This document shows positions 6,176 to 6,503 of a stretch of 6,503 nt of DNA, piece by piece. This DNA is from Archangium sp. Its GTDB lineage: Bacteria; Myxococcota; Myxococcia; Myxococcales; Myxococcaceae. The stretch is from the NCBI GenBank assembly GCA_016793585.1, contig JAEUJR010001136.1, positions 1 through 6,503 of the forward strand, written 5' to 3'. The stretch's first letter is position 1, and the number at the start of each line of letters is the position of its first letter. The translations under genes and the position numbers were made by a program. The notes beneath the pieces are model-generated. The model did not search any database, was not told where the DNA came from, and saw nothing but the letters and a program-made list of their open reading frames with translations.

Positions 6176-6503
6176 ATGCAGAGCGCAAAGCGCCACTCAC
6201 GGAAACTCCTATTGGTCGAGACCTCGCCACGTCGTGACTGGAAAGTTGGCGACCTGATCAACGTGCGAGTGGGCGCTGCTGTCGTTCAGGCGCTCATTCT
6301 CGAAGACCGTGGAGCGATGGGACCACAGGGCAGCCGAGTCGTCGGAGTTGAGGTGCTCGGCGAAGCTGGCGATGACAGTCAACGATTCGAGGTGCCGGTT
6401 GCTGCAATTCTCAAACTGAAGCCTCGTGGTCGTGGCCAAGGTGGGTCAGCGAACCTCGCGGTCGCCAAAGCAAGCGCCGACCGCAACGCCAACCTCTGGG
6501 TCC
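6176..6503 (+). CDS. SH3-like beta-barrel protein, 5' part (runs off the window)
   Basis: The frame is open from ATG 6176 to the window end without a stop, giving the first 109 residues. After a basic lead (1-20), residues 22-83 are strand-rich: W-K-V-G-D-L-I-N-V-R-V, A-V-V-Q-A-L-I-L-E-D-R-G, R-V-V-G-V-E-V-L-G, and F-E-V-P-V-A-A-I-L-K-L. The G-D-x-I-x-V-x-V and L-x-E-D-R-G motifs ending in F-E-V-P look like a small SH3/KOW-like barrel, often used to bind nucleic acid or partner proteins. A Gly/Arg-rich link (84-91) and an Ala/Lys-rich region follow, so a second domain may lie downstream. It starts 12 nt after the HEPN gene in the same frame with no clear ribosome site, so translation is probably coupled. 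Being cut by the edge, its full size and role are unknown. Confidence 0.7.
   Translation, partial: MQSAKRHSRKLLLVETSPRRDWKVGDLINVRVGAAVVQALILEDRGAMGPQGSRVVGVEVLGEAGDDSQRFEVPVAAILKLKPRGRGQGGSANLAVAKASADRNANLWV

Noticed and set aside
6209..6439. Minus-strand 76-aa open frame near the right edge
   Set aside because: It lies opposite the SH3-like frame, which has regular strand patterns and follows the HEPN gene closely. The minus frame shows no motif.
5564..6503. Classic HEPN-MNT toxin-antitoxin pair
   Set aside because: The second gene shows no nucleotidyltransferase G-S and D-x-D motifs; it looks like a small beta-barrel instead.

Overview
The window looks like chromosomal DNA from a high-GC member of the Myxococcota (myxobacteria or relatives). 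Hand counts of sample 60-base lines give about 68-70% GC over most of it. The gene types also fit that group: a caspase-like peptidase with membrane segments, a secreted VWA lipoprotein, a cysteine-rich RCC1-propeller lipoprotein and a long LspA. The phylum call is inference, because no ribosomal or marker gene is present.

Left part (1-2749, plus strand): three tightly packed genes in one direction. They are the tail of a protein that resembles the DUF4384 domain, a caspase-family (C14) cysteine peptidase with a His/Cys dyad, an EF-hand-like loop and two C-terminal membrane segments, and a VWA-type lipoprotein whose metal-binding (MIDAS) residues are degraded. Overlapping or near-touching start and stop signals suggest an operon, probably acting at the cell envelope.

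Middle part (2753-5480, minus strand): three genes read leftward. First is an unusual protein with an N-terminal helix-turn-helix-like segment, a membrane or signal segment, a short Gly/Ser/Thr repeat stalk and a beta-rich C-terminus. Next is lspA (lipoprotein signal peptidase), then a seven-repeat RCC1-like lipoprotein. The RCC1 gene and the VWA gene converge with only three bases between their stop codons. LspA would be expected to mature both neighbouring lipoproteins, each of which has an L-A-A-C lipobox.

Right part (5564-6503, plus strand): composition falls to about 57-60% GC in sampled lines and codon use is more relaxed. A 199-aa HEPN-type protein with an R-N-A-I-A-H motif is followed 12 nt later by the start of a gene for a small beta-barrel (SH3-like) protein, which runs off the window. 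This pair is the best candidate for a horizontally acquired, possibly defensive or toxin-like, system. Its other parts would lie beyond the right edge.

No tRNA, rRNA, CRISPR array or insertion sequence was seen. No intergenic gap exceeds about 105 nt.
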